Of a stretch of 64,000 nt of DNA, positions 63,720-64,000 are shown one piece after another (position 1 is the first letter of the stretch; every line of letters begins with the position of its first letter). The notes under the pieces were generated by a model, which had not been told where the DNA came from, searched no databases, and saw nothing but the letters and a program-made list of their open reading frames with translations. Source of the DNA: Dysgonomonas mossii DSM 22836. GTDB taxonomy: Bacteria; Bacteroidota; Bacteroidia; Bacteroidales; Dysgonomonadaceae. The stretch spans positions 113,957-177,956 of the forward strand of contig NZ_GL892010.1 of NCBI RefSeq assembly GCF_000213575.1, written 5' to 3'. A program made the position numbers and the translations under genes.

Positions 63720-64000
63720 TTATCGGAAGCTCATCAACTCTTCAAGTAATCCCTTGTCCTTTTCCCATAGATTTTCCGATTCAATATTGGGGCTTAGTCG
63801 TAAATAAGCTCTTTCTATTGCCTCTCTTTTTTGCTTTGAGTCTGAACGTGCATATATTTCTGTTGTCATAACAGAAGAATGTCCAAGAATATCCCTTATA
63901 TGATGGAGTATAACTCCGGCTTGAAGCAAATGCATTGCTTTTGTGTGCCGAAGTGTATGGCAGCTTATATGTCCTGTGAAAAATGCAGGATTTTCTTTTC
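63720..64000 (-). CDS. Tyrosine recombinase/integrase, C-terminal part only
   Basis: The frame is open to the window edge, so the 5' part lies beyond 64000. The visible 93 residues hold the catalytic end of the tyrosine recombinase fold: HTLRHTKAMHLLQAG (box II H-x-x-R), RDILGHSSVMTTEIYAR (His/Trp-position His and the nucleophile Tyr), and a helical tail ending LLEELMSFR. It may be the integrase of this element or belong to a neighbouring one; the missing N-terminal domains and att sites would decide. Confidence 0.88.
   Translation of the reverse strand, partial: KENPAFFTGHISCHTLRHTKAMHLLQAGVILHHIRDILGHSSVMTTEIYARSDSKQKREAIERAYLRLSPNIESENLWEKDKGLLEELMSFR

Overview
The window reads as a chromosome segment of a Bacteroidales bacterium, perhaps Dysgonomonas- or Parabacteroides-like; genus is not secure. 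The support is a complete CTnDOT-type transfer operon, RteC, a fimbrillin lipoprotein, DUF1896/DUF3945/DUF3408/DUF4141 family proteins, TAnnTTTG -7 promoter boxes, and an SdhC remnant of the Bacteroidetes type. All calls come from reading the sequence and translations; no database search was run.

Left part (1-25.2 kb), apparently chromosomal. After a truncated AraC-type regulator comes a three-gene cytoskeletal cassette: bactofilin, an actin-like ATPase whose motif order looks circularly permuted, and a second bactofilin. A broken sdhC fragment and a small membrane protein follow. Next are two envelope/efflux loci. The first (minus strand, 4.9-9.85 kb) is a degenerate KAS III-like protein, TolC, HlyD and an MFS pump, with an AraC regulator at each side. 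The second (plus strand, 11.8-25.2 kb) starts with three regulators (winged HTH, TetR, AraC). It continues with a PlsC-type acyltransferase, a patatin, an RND adaptor, permease and TolC, a thioredoxin-like protein, a WaaP-type kinase, an intact KAS III, a stand-alone LpxC, a DUF6132-like membrane protein and a second patatin. It looks like an envelope-lipid modification and export system.

Right part (about 25.2-64 kb), an integrative conjugative element of the CTnDOT family. In order: RteC and a structured RNA in the position of RteR; a DHFR-like reductase; two Xis-like HTH proteins; an Abi-like gene; a giant methylase/helicase; DUF1896 and DUF4099/DUF3945 proteins; a Hachiman (HamAB) defence system; coupling protein, relaxase and MobA; an oriT-like hairpin region; and the traA-traQ operon. 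The tra operon has a fimbrillin gene between traG and traI and lacks traP. Downstream cargo comprises a membrane-anchored protein, a zinc-ribbon/ParB-like protein, a frameshifted AbiH, a PD-(D/E)XK nuclease, and a 770-residue DUF4157 (eCIS core) toxin with two HExxH motifs. The 3' end of a tyrosine recombinase gene lies at the right edge.

The strongest leads for something undescribed are the bactofilin/permuted-actin cassette, the eCIS-type toxin with two zincin motifs, the structured RNA behind rteC, a duplicated palindromic element upstream of both the DUF3945 gene and traA, and the lipid operon built around a FabZ-less LpxC and a KAS III.
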